A stretch of DNA of 64,000 nucleotides, taken from NCBI GenBank assembly GCA_019113825.1, contig DXGR01000080.1:28292-92291 (forward strand), read 5' to 3'. The notes beneath the pieces were generated by a model. It made no database searches. It worked only from the letters and a program-made list of their open reading frames with translations, and had not been told where the DNA came from. Made by a program: the position numbers and the translations under genes. The first letter of the stretch is position 1, and every line of letters starts with the position of its first letter. The stretch is from Candidatus Stackebrandtia excrementipullorum. Its GTDB lineage: Bacteria > Actinomycetota > Actinomycetes > Mycobacteriales > Micromonosporaceae. Of this stretch, positions 29,552-37,320 are shown one piece after another.

Positions 29552-30922
29552 TTACCCGATCCGCTCTCGGCGGCCCAGGATGCCCTGTGGCCGTATCAGC
29601 AACACCACGATCAAGACGGCGAGACCGCCGACGTATTTAAGCTGCGGTTCGATCCACATCGTCGACACCTGTGTGAAGACGCCGATGAGTAGCGCGCCGA
29701 GGATGGCCCCGAACGCCGTACCCAAACCACCGAGAATGACGGCCGCGAAAATCAACAACAGCAGCTGCATACCCATGTCGAATTTCACGCCGCGGTCGAG
29801 GGTCAAGGCCGCGCCCGCCAAGGCCGCCAGCGCACCGCCGGCCGTCCACACCCAACGGATGACACGGTCGACGTCGATGCCCGACGCTCCTGCGAGCGAG
29901 GGGTTGTCGGCAACGGCTCTGATCGCCTTGCCGATTCTCGTGTACATCAGAACGAGTCCCACAATGATGACCGCCGCGATCGCGACCGCATCGATGATCA
30001 ATTTCTTTGGCGTGGCCTGGAACAGCACGAAGTCGATCGATGTTTGGCTGACGTATTCGTTGAAGCGCTCCGTGTTGGGGCCCATCGTGTAGTTGGTCAT
30101 GTAACGCAGGATCAACGCGAAACCGATGGAAATGATCATCATGGTGACCAGGCCCGTACCACGTCTGCGCAGCTGTCCCCAGAAGAACCTGTCCTGAAGC
30201 CACCCGAACAGTCCGCCCAGGATTACCGCCGCCGGCATGGCCCACACAACCGGGACGCCGAAGCTGACGTTGACGATGTACGCCATCGCTCCGCCAAACG
30301 TGACCAGCTCACCGTGGGCGAAGTTCGTGAGCCCCATCGTCCCGTAGACAAGAGACAGCCCGACTGCGGCGAGACCGATGATCAGACCGAAGTGAAGGCC
30401 GTTGTAGATGACGTTGCCCCATCGGGCGAACCCGCTGCCGCCCCCACAGATCTCCTCGCCGGTTTCCTCGTCGACGATGCACTTCTCTTCCTCGGGGCTT
30501 TGAGACCCCTCGGTGTCTCCGGAAGAGTTGTCGGGCTCGTTCAGACTGCTACCCAACGGGAACAGAGCGTTTCGGACCGCTCCCGCGTCGACACGCAGCA
30601 GGTCGGTGGAGTTTCGACCGGTCCTGACGACAAGGTCGTCTGGGAGGGTCGACTCGTCGAGTTCGACGCGGTATTCGCCCGGCTCCGGCACCAAAATCTC
30701 CCAGGTGCCGTCATCGGCCGATTCGGCGGTACCAACCTCGGAGTCGTTGGCGTCGTAGACGGTAAGAGTCACTCCGGCTACCGGTTCGTCATCGGCGTCC
30801 TTGTTCTCCAGCACACCTTTGAAGCCCTGCTCGTCTTGAGCCCAACCGGCTGAGGCCCCCAACCCGAGTAGCACGAACAGTGCACCCACCAGGGCGCACA
30901 GCGATATCCCGATTCTTCGCAA
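29552..30922 (-). CDS. livH: branched-chain amino-acid ABC transporter permease (LivH-type) with N-terminal signal peptide and extracytoplasmic beta-domain-like extension
   Basis: LivH core GLIIGLAAVGLSLVYGTMGLTNFAHGELVTFGGAMAY preceded by about 160 aa: signal-like MRRIGISLCALVGALFVLLGLGASAGWA, then GFKGVLENKDADDEPVAGVTLTVYDANDSEVGTAESADDGTWEILVPEPGEYRVELDESTLPDDL. Confidence 0.9.
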   Translation of the reverse strand: MRRIGISLCALVGALFVLLGLGASAGWAQDEQGFKGVLENKDADDEPVAGVTLTVYDANDSEVGTAESADDGTWEILVPEPGEYRVELDESTLPDDLVVRTGRNSTDLLRVDAGAVRNALFPLGSSLNEPDNSSGDTEGSQSPEEEKCIVDEETGEEICGGGSGFARWGNVIYNGLHFGLIIGLAAVGLSLVYGTMGLTNFAHGELVTFGGAMAYIVNVSFGVPVVWAMPAAVILGGLFGWLQDRFFWGQLRRRGTGLVTMMIISIGFALILRYMTNYTMGPNTERFNEYVSQTSIDFVLFQATPKKLIIDAVAIAAVIIVGLVLMYTRIGKAIRAVADNPSLAGASGIDVDRVIRWVWTAGGALAALAGAALTLDRGVKFDMGMQLLLLIFAAVILGGLGTAFGAILGALLIGVFTQVSTMWIEPQLKYVGGLAVLIVVLLIRPQGILGRRERIG

Positions 30923-31076
30923 CGGGGCTCCTTATGAGCAGCGGCGGATAGATCCTGCAATCAAACGTGTCGGGGATCATACCGAGGCGTGCCGGTCGGA
31001 AGTAGCACCGATGCGAAGCTGTTATCAAGTCGCGGCGACATGGCGATCGGATCATTCGCCGTGTGCGCCCACGAGG

Positions 31077-31703
31077 TCAATCCGACGACGCGTCATCCGT
31101 TGTGACACCGTCGGGTTCGGACTCGTCGATGATTCGCTCGGCGACCGCCCGCATGGACAGCCTGTGGTCCATGGCCGCTCGCTGGATCCAACGAAACGCG
31201 TCGGGTTCCGACATTCCATACCGCGTCATCAAGAGGCCTTTGGCGCGGTCGACGAGTTTGCGGATCTCCAACCGTTCCGACAGGTTGTCGACCTCACGTT
31301 CCAAAGCGACGAGTTCGGCGAAGCGTGCCAGCGACAGTTCGATCGCGGGCACCAGATCGCTTTTCTGGAACGGCTTCACCAAGTACGCCATGGCACCGGC
31401 ACTTTGCGCCCGCGCGATCAGGTCACGCTGACTGAACGCCGTCAGTATCACCACGGGGGCGATCCTCGCCGACACGATTTTCTCCGCCGCCTGAAGCCCG
31501 TCCATGATCGGCATTTGAATGTCGCAGATCACCAGGTCCGGGCGGGTCTCCTGCGCAAGTTTCACCGCAGCCTCACCGTCGGCGGCCTCCGCGACGACCT
31601 CATAACCTTCCTCGGTCAACATCTCTGCCAAGTCCAGGCGGATCAGGCCTTCGTCCTCGGCGATCAGGACCCTCCGGCGCGCGGTTTCGGCGTTACCCGT
31701 CAT
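31077..31703 (-). CDS. ANTAR-domain response regulator (PdtaR-like)
   Basis: Receiver: RVLIAEDEGLIRLDLAEMLTEEGY, DLVICDIQMPIMDGL, LVKPFQKSDL; C-terminal ANTAR: LEIRKLVDRAKGLLMTRYGMSEPDAFRWIQRAAMDHRLSMRAVAERII. Confidence 0.93.
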   Translation of the reverse strand: MTGNAETARRRVLIAEDEGLIRLDLAEMLTEEGYEVVAEAADGEAAVKLAQETRPDLVICDIQMPIMDGLQAAEKIVSARIAPVVILTAFSQRDLIARAQSAGAMAYLVKPFQKSDLVPAIELSLARFAELVALEREVDNLSERLEIRKLVDRAKGLLMTRYGMSEPDAFRWIQRAAMDHRLSMRAVAERIIDESEPDGVTTDDASSD

Positions 31704-31965
31704 GCCCGTGGCACACCCTTCCGTTGCTCCATCGACGTGCCGGCACGGTGCCGTATACGCGGATAAAAGCGTAACCGGTCGAGGCGTGGATCGGCCTCGT
31801 GGACCGGGTAAGTCAGCGCGGCGGCGGCACCGCCGGTGAGAACGGGGCACAGGTTGATACGCCGTGGGGCGGCCACCGCGAGAGCTGAAAACGGTCCGGG
31901 TACTATATTCACCGCGGCCTTCAATCGTCGATCAACCCGTTGTTCGACGTCGAAGTCTGTTTCAT

Positions 31966-32052
31966 GCCGAGGTGGTGGAATTGGCAGACACGATGGATTC
32001 AAAATCCATTGTCCGCGAGGGCGTGCGGGTTCAAGTCCCGCTCTCGGCACCA
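31966..32052 (+). tRNA. tRNA-Leu, anticodon CAA, CCA encoded
   Basis: gccgaggtggtggaattggcagacacgatggattcaaaatccattgtccgcgagggcgtgcgggttcaagtcccgctctcggcacca: acceptor GCCGAGG/tCTCGGC, anticodon loop TTCAAAA, long variable arm, GGTTCAAGTCC T-loop. Confidence 0.96.
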
Positions 32053-32072
32053 GTGTGATGTCTCAGGACATC
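32038..32072. repeat. att-like direct repeat, copy 1 (tRNA-Leu 3' end plus small dyad)
   Basis: ccgctctcggcaccag (identical to 32390-32405), then tgt, then dyad gatgtctcaggacatc. Confidence 0.75.
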
Positions 32073-32078
32073 GAGGAC

Positions 32079-32107
32079 GGCTGAACCCATGTTTTGTGGG
32101 TTCAGCC
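32079..32107 (+). terminator. terminator-like hairpin downstream of tRNA-Leu
   Basis: ggctgaaccca-tgttttg-tgggttcagcc: perfect 11-bp stem followed by gtttctgtttt. Confidence 0.75.
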
Positions 32108-32293
32108 GTTTCTGTTTTGCGGGTGGGGCCGGGTGGTCGTCCGGTGGATTGGTAGCGCTTGGTGGGGTCGAGGGCCAGTTGGGCGAAGGACTTCGCCGGT
32201 GATGGCGTTGATGATGGTGATGTCGAGGTCTTGGATAAGGGCGATGACGGGTTCGGGTGTGGGTTCGTCCGATGCCAACGGAGTAGAAGACAT
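32100..32293 (-). pseudogene. frameshifted C-terminal remnant of an integrase-core transposase (IS481/IS3-like)
   Basis: Frame 1: PVIALIQDLDITIINAITGEVLR; after one extra C the reading continues in another frame as QLALDPTKRYQSTGRPPGPTRKTE. Together these match the usual C-terminus of actinobacterial transposases (from memory). No N-terminal or catalytic DDE region is present. Confidence 0.65.
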
Positions 32294-32389
32294 GCCTGAG
32301 CATCCCCGATCGAAGCCTGTCGGCCATGACCCGACACATCAGTCCGGCATGACCCGAGACACCCGGCCGGGATGTCCTGAACCACAGCA

Positions 32390-32423
32390 CCGCTCTCGGC
32401 ACCAGAAGATGTCTTAAGGCATC
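32390..32423. repeat. att-like direct repeat, copy 2
   Basis: ccgctctcggcaccag repeats the tRNA-Leu 3' end exactly, then aa, then gatgtcttaaggcatc (13/16 match to the dyad in copy 1). Confidence 0.75.
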
Positions 32424-32430
32424 ACGACAG

Positions 32431-32459
32431 AGCCGGGCTCCGGTGGAGTCCGGCTTTTT
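32431..32459 (+). terminator. intrinsic terminator-like hairpin with T tract, possibly the ancestral tRNA-Leu terminator
   Basis: agccgggctcc-ggt-ggagtccggct followed by tttt. Confidence 0.65.
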
Positions 32460-32593
32460 CGTGCCGTTGGAACACGCCACTCTTACGGCATGCGTGAGCG
32501 GCGCCCCTTCCGTCTCGAAACACATCGACACGCGGTTCAACGGGTCGACGGCTGGACCGCGTTCGCGTCGATTGCGACCAGCGCGCCACCGGT

Positions 32594-33559
32594 TTATCCC
32601 TGCAGCTCTTCCCAGATCTCACGGTCACGTTCGGGAGTCCAGATACGAGGTCGGGCGACCCCGGACAACTCGTCCCACAGCCGCGAAACGTTGAACGGGA
32701 GGCAATGGTCGAATATCGGCCAACCACCGTAGGTCGGCGCGAGAGCCCGGTGCACAGCAGCGAAAGCGTCCTTCAAGCTGCCTCCGGCCTTGTGCACCGT
32801 CGTGGTGCGTTCAATGGTTGTCGTCAGAAACCGACGGGTCTGTTCGATGGACGCGGCGACAGCCGCGCCTCCATGGGCGACGGCGCCTCGCCCGCCGACA
32901 AGCACGTCGGCCCCGAACCCGGCGACGGTGTCGAGCGTGCTCGTGGCCCACTCCCGGTGAAAAGCGTCTCCCGTGTACAGCGCCGCCTGTGATTCGACAA
33001 GGTCTCCGGTGAACAGAATCCTGTGCCGCGGAAGCCACACGACAAGGTCGCCCTCCGTATGGCCTTTGCCGCAATAGGCAAGGACGACCTCTCCCCTGCC
33101 CTGGCCCAGCTGGATGGTCATCCGCTCCGAGAACGTCATCGTGGGATGCGTCAAACCGCGAATGGTCTCCGGGCGCTCGAACAGACGTGGCATACGGGCC
33201 TGTTCCGACAACCGATCGGCCTCGCCCCGCTCGTTGATCAACGCCGCGGTCTTCTCGTGCGCAATGATCTTGTCCGTGCCGAACGCCTCGGCTCCGAGAG
33301 TACGAACGGCGTGGTAATGCGTCAGCACGAGGTACCGAACGGGCTTGTCGGTGTGCCGTCTCAGTGTCTCAAGCCACCGTCGCGCAGTGTGCGGAGTGGC
33401 TGTGGCCTCAATGCAGACAACGAAGTCGTCGCCCTCGATGGCCGCCACGTTGGGATCGCCTTCGGCGGTGAGTGCGTATATGCCGTCACCGAGCACCTCG
33501 ACGGTTTGCTGCTTCGGAGTGGTGTCGGCGCTGGACGCAAACGGACGACTCACAGCCAT
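32594..33559 (-). CDS. MBL-fold hydrolase with non-canonical metal motif
   Basis: VLTHYHAVRTLGAEAFG in place of HxHxDH; YCGKGHTEGDLVVWLPRHRILFTGDLVES (MBL motifs 3 and 4). Confidence 0.82.
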   Translation of the reverse strand: MAVSRPFASSADTTPKQQTVEVLGDGIYALTAEGDPNVAAIEGDDFVVCIEATATPHTARRWLETLRRHTDKPVRYLVLTHYHAVRTLGAEAFGTDKIIAHEKTAALINERGEADRLSEQARMPRLFERPETIRGLTHPTMTFSERMTIQLGQGRGEVVLAYCGKGHTEGDLVVWLPRHRILFTGDLVESQAALYTGDAFHREWATSTLDTVAGFGADVLVGGRGAVAHGGAAVAASIEQTRRFLTTTIERTTTVHKAGGSLKDAFAAVHRALAPTYGGWPIFDHCLPFNVSRLWDELSGVARPRIWTPERDREIWEELQG

Positions 33560-33644
33560 CTATCCTCTCGCCGCAAGGAAAAGCGGCATATGAAGGTGCC
33601 CGGGACATCGCACGCGACGGCACCCGGAGCGTGCTCTCATCGTT

Positions 33645-33851
33645 CTAGGAGTCGTCACGATCGTCATCGTCATCGTCATCGTCGTCGCGATCGTCGTCGT
33701 CGTCGCGATCGTCGTCGTCGTCGCGATCGTCGTCGCCCGGGTTCTCGGTCACCTGGTCGTCTTGAGGCTCATCGTCGCCGCCGCCGCAAGCGGACATGCC
33801 GAAGGCAAGCGTCGCGGCCATCACCGCGCCAACGATCCGTGTCTTCATCAT
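33645..33851 (-). CDS. small lipoprotein with Asp/Arg-repeat C-terminus
   Basis: MMKTRIVGAVMAATLAFGMSACGGGDDEPQDDQVTENPGDDDRDDDDDRDDDDDRDDDDDDDDDRDDS; lipobox GMSAC. Confidence 0.7.
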   Translation of the reverse strand: MMKTRIVGAVMAATLAFGMSACGGGDDEPQDDQVTENPGDDDRDDDDDRDDDDDRDDDDDDDDDRDDS

Positions 33852-33947
33852 GTGCCGACAATAACCGGACCAGCCCCGGCCTCATGTGGTGACACCGATC
33901 CCGCCCGGTGATGTGCCGAGCCGCGGGGCACGCCTATGCAATCGGTT

Positions 33948-34397
33948 TCACCGCCAGGCAGCGGGGTCTGCCGCAAGGGAGACGACGTCGTCGGGAAGCG
34001 TTGACATGGCAACCGAATGCAACGTAACCGACTCGAGAATCGCGCGTTGGCCGGCCCGCAACGCAATCCACACCGTTTGCAATGCACCGGCTTCACCGGA
34101 ATAGTCGATGTTCTCGGGCCGTTGACCCCGCACTCCCATCAAGGGGCCGTCAACGACCCGAATGACGTCGGCCAACGAAATCTCCTGCGCCCCGCGAGCA
34201 AGACGGTGACCACCGTCGGAGCCGCGTCGCGATTCGACGATGCCACCTCGGCGTAGCTGCAGCAGGATGGACTCACAGAACTTGGTGGGTATCCGTTGAG
34301 CTGCAGCGACCCGTTCAGCCGACGTCCAGGTATCACCTGCCACGGTCAAAGCCAAACAGGCGCGCAAAGCATAGTCCACTCGAGCCGACAGTCGCAT
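33948..34397 (-). CDS. Rrf2-family transcriptional regulator
   Basis: MRLSARVDYALRACLALTVAG...IPTKFCESILLQLRRGGIVESRRGSDGGHRLARGAQEISLADVIRVVDGPL. Confidence 0.9.
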   Translation of the reverse strand: MRLSARVDYALRACLALTVAGDTWTSAERVAAAQRIPTKFCESILLQLRRGGIVESRRGSDGGHRLARGAQEISLADVIRVVDGPLMGVRGQRPENIDYSGEAGALQTVWIALRAGQRAILESVTLHSVAMSTLPDDVVSLAADPAAWR

Positions 34398-34490
34398 GAT
34401 CCCATTGTCGCCTACAACGGCTGTGGATCAACGCCCGTCGACGTCGCCCACCGCGCCGTCAGCCGACGGTTACGGTGCGGTCGCCGAACA

Positions 34491-35387
34491 TTATGGAACA
34501 CCCTCGGGAGTCGCAGGCATCGGCCGGAGAAGCCCCTCCTGCACCGCCGTTCCGATATGACTGCCTTCTCGGGTGAAAAACATGCCGGTGGCCAGCCCGC
34601 GCCCGGCGGCCGCCGACGGCGACCGCGAGTCGTACAGGAACCATTCGTCGGCACGAAACGGCCGATGAAACCAGAGGGCGTGGTCGAGGCTTGCCCCCTG
34701 ATACCCACCCGGCCCCCAGACCTTGCCGTGCTCGTTGAGGACGGTGTCAAGAAGGGTGAGGTCGCTGGCGTAGGTGAGCACGCACACGTGGATCAAGGGA
34801 TCGTCCGGCAGACGTCCTGCGGCGCGCATCCAGACCCGCTGTTCATGCGCTGGAGGGCGCTCACCTGAGGCGGTGAAACCGGATTCGCCGACGTAACGGA
34901 CGTCTATGGGACGTGCGGTCCTCGACCAGATGCCGAGCCGGTCTGGGTGATCGGCCAGACGCTGCGCCAGCGTGGGCACGTCTTCGGGCTCCGGGACCTT
35001 CAACGGTGACGGCTCTGCGTGATCCAGCCCCTGTTCACCGATGTGGAAAGACGCGGACATGAAAAAGATGAGTTGACCGTTCTGCAGCGCGGTCGTCCGG
35101 CGCACCGAGAACGAACGCCCGTCCCTGATGCGTTCAACCTGATAAACAATCGGCTTGGTCGCATCACCGGGTCGCACAAAGTACCCGTGCAGCGAGTGCA
35201 CCGAACGGTCCTCGTCCACGGTGCGTCCCGCGGCGATGAGCGCCTGTCCGGCGACCTGCCCACCGAAAACGCGCGGCGTGGACACCTGCGGCCCGATACC
35301 GCGGAAGATGTTGACCTCGATTCGCTCGAGGTCGAGGACGTGCAACAGCTCGTCGACTGCGGCCTGCCCGGTCAGTATCCGGGTCAT
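34491..35387 (-). CDS. tesB: acyl-CoA thioesterase II
   Basis: Double hotdog: FRGIGPQVSTPRVFGGQVAGQALIAAGRTVDEDRSVHSLHGYFVRPGD, ASLDHALWFHRPFRADEWFLYD. Confidence 0.93.
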   Translation of the reverse strand: MTRILTGQAAVDELLHVLDLERIEVNIFRGIGPQVSTPRVFGGQVAGQALIAAGRTVDEDRSVHSLHGYFVRPGDATKPIVYQVERIRDGRSFSVRRTTALQNGQLIFFMSASFHIGEQGLDHAEPSPLKVPEPEDVPTLAQRLADHPDRLGIWSRTARPIDVRYVGESGFTASGERPPAHEQRVWMRAAGRLPDDPLIHVCVLTYASDLTLLDTVLNEHGKVWGPGGYQGASLDHALWFHRPFRADEWFLYDSRSPSAAAGRGLATGMFFTREGSHIGTAVQEGLLRPMPATPEGVP

Positions 35388-36805
35388 CCTCGTTCTGCCA
35401 GCCCGACTCTGTGCACGCGCAATGTGTTCGTTGAGCCCGGGGTGCCCGGAGGAGAACCGGCCACGATGACGACGAGGTCCCCCATCTGGGCGGCCCCCAA
35501 GCCCAGAACCGCTTCGTCGACCTGCTGAAACATCTCATCGGTGTGATCAACGAATTCGACCAGATGACTGTCCACGCCCCAGGACAGGGCCAACTGGCAG
35601 CGGGTCTTCTCGTCCGGGGTGAAGGCCAGAAGGGGAAGCGGACAGTGAAGGCGCGAAAGCCTGCGCACGGTGTCGCCCGTCTGACTGAACGCGACCAGAG
35701 CCTTCGCGTCGACCGCCCGTGCGACACGGGAGGCCGCATGCGTGATGGCTCCACCCTGTGTTTTCGGGTCGTGTTCCAACCGGGGCGGTGTGAACTCGCC
35801 GCCTTCGGTGGTTGCCACGATGCTCGCCATCGTCCGCACCGTGTCGAGAGGGTACTTTCCGACGCTGGTTTCACCCGAGAGCATGACCGCGTCGGCTCCG
35901 TCGAGTACGGCGTTGGCGACATCGGACGTTTCAGCGCGGGTCGGGCGCGCATTGGAGATCATCGAGTCCAGCATCTGTGTCGCGACGATGACCGGTTTCG
36001 CGTTTTCACGGCACAACTGCACGCAGCGTTTCTGGACCAGTGGGACCTGCTCCAGCGGCAACTCCACCCCCAGGTCGCCTCGCGCCACCATGATCCCGTC
36101 GAATGCCGCGACGATGTCGTCCAGGCGCTCAACGGCTTCCGGCTTTTCGATCTTGGCCAACACGGGACGGCGCGCATCCATATCGGACATGATGGCGTGC
36201 ACGGGTTTGATGTCCTCGGGCGACCGAACAAACGACAGGGCGATCATGTCGGCCCCGAGTTCGAGCGCGAACCGCAGGTCGTCGGTGTCTTTCTCCGACA
36301 GCGCCGGAACACTGATGTTGACGTTCGGCAACGAAAGACCCTTGTGATCGGACACCGGCCCGCCCTCGACCACCAGGCAGGCGATGTCGTCGTCGACGAC
36401 ATCGACGACCTCCAAGACCAGTTTCCCGTCGTCGACGAGCAGGCGGTTCCCGACTCGCACCTCGGCGGGAAGTTTGCGGTAGGTGACACCGACCCGTGTC
36501 GGTGTCCCCAGCACGTCCTGGCTCGTGATGATGACACGGTCCCCCGTGTTCCAGACCGTCGAACCGTTCTCGAACTTGCCGAGTCTGATCTTGGGGCCTT
36601 GCAGGTCGGCGAGGACACCGATGGCTCGACCGGTTTCCTCCGACGCGCGTCGGACCATCGCATAGACGGCTTCGTGGTCGGCATGGCTGCCGTGGCTGAA
36701 ATTGAGGCGGGCAACATCCATGCCTGCTTCGGCCAGCCCGGCGATGCGCTCGGCGGTGGCGGTGGCGGGTCCTATGGTGCAAACGATCTTGGCTCGACGG
36801 GTCAC
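35384..36805 (-). CDS. pyk: pyruvate kinase
   Basis: TRRAKIVCTIGPATATAERIAGLAEAGMDVARLNFSHGSH, IMVARGDLGVELPLEQVP, TSVGKYPLDTV; stop overlaps tesB start. Confidence 0.96.
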   Translation of the reverse strand: MTRRAKIVCTIGPATATAERIAGLAEAGMDVARLNFSHGSHADHEAVYAMVRRASEETGRAIGVLADLQGPKIRLGKFENGSTVWNTGDRVIITSQDVLGTPTRVGVTYRKLPAEVRVGNRLLVDDGKLVLEVVDVVDDDIACLVVEGGPVSDHKGLSLPNVNISVPALSEKDTDDLRFALELGADMIALSFVRSPEDIKPVHAIMSDMDARRPVLAKIEKPEAVERLDDIVAAFDGIMVARGDLGVELPLEQVPLVQKRCVQLCRENAKPVIVATQMLDSMISNARPTRAETSDVANAVLDGADAVMLSGETSVGKYPLDTVRTMASIVATTEGGEFTPPRLEHDPKTQGGAITHAASRVARAVDAKALVAFSQTGDTVRRLSRLHCPLPLLAFTPDEKTRCQLALSWGVDSHLVEFVDHTDEMFQQVDEAVLGLGAAQMGDLVVIVAGSPPGTPGSTNTLRVHRVGLAERG

Positions 36806-36891
36806 GTGTTCGAGCGTAGTCCACAAAAATATTTGGTCGACTACATGGTCATGCAGGCTGAATGTCCGTTAACCGAACATCCGGTGACAGG

Positions 36892-37305
36892 TCATTCGAG
36901 CCGCCCCATGAAGGCGTCGCGTAGTACCGCCGCCTGCCACTGGTTCTTTCGATCGCGTCGTGAGTGCCACACCTCGGGCGAAGCCGCATCGAGAAACGCG
37001 CGGTATTCCTTACGGTTTTGCATATATCCGTACAGGTAGCCCACGAGCGCGAACGGCAGAGCGATCGGCACGATCAACATGGCCGACTCCAAAGCGTCGA
37101 AACAACCGACGATGATCGTTCCGAGGCTCGAGAACATCGCAATGTAGTACAACCGATAGCCCCACAGCGACCGACGAAACGGCATCTCCCGCCGGACTCG
37201 CTCAAGAGTCTCCTTCGCCTGCCTCATGTCCTGTTCGCTGGCCTCACGGTGTCCTTCATGGCCATGGGGTTCCGACGGTTCGGGTCCAGAAGGTTGTTGC
37301 GACAC
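36892..37305 (-). CDS. hypothetical two-TM membrane protein
   Basis: 137 aa with LWGYRLYYIAMFSSLGTIIVGCF and SAMLIVPIALPFALVGYLYGY; codon-like composition and intergenic fit. Confidence 0.7.
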   Translation of the reverse strand: MSQQPSGPEPSEPHGHEGHREASEQDMRQAKETLERVRREMPFRRSLWGYRLYYIAMFSSLGTIIVGCFDALESAMLIVPIALPFALVGYLYGYMQNRKEYRAFLDAASPEVWHSRRDRKNQWQAAVLRDAFMGRLE

Positions 37306-37320
37306 CCGGCAACAGTATCG

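Noticed and set aside
31940-32385. ORFs spanning the tRNA region (e.g. ...CRERDLNPHALADNGF)
   Set aside because: The C-terminal peptide is a translation of antisense tRNA-Leu; only the transposase-like part is meaningful.
33650-33740. Repetitive cgatcgtcgtcgtcgt tract as a possible CRISPR or satellite array
   Set aside because: No spacers; it is an in-frame Asp/Arg codon repeat in a small lipoprotein gene.
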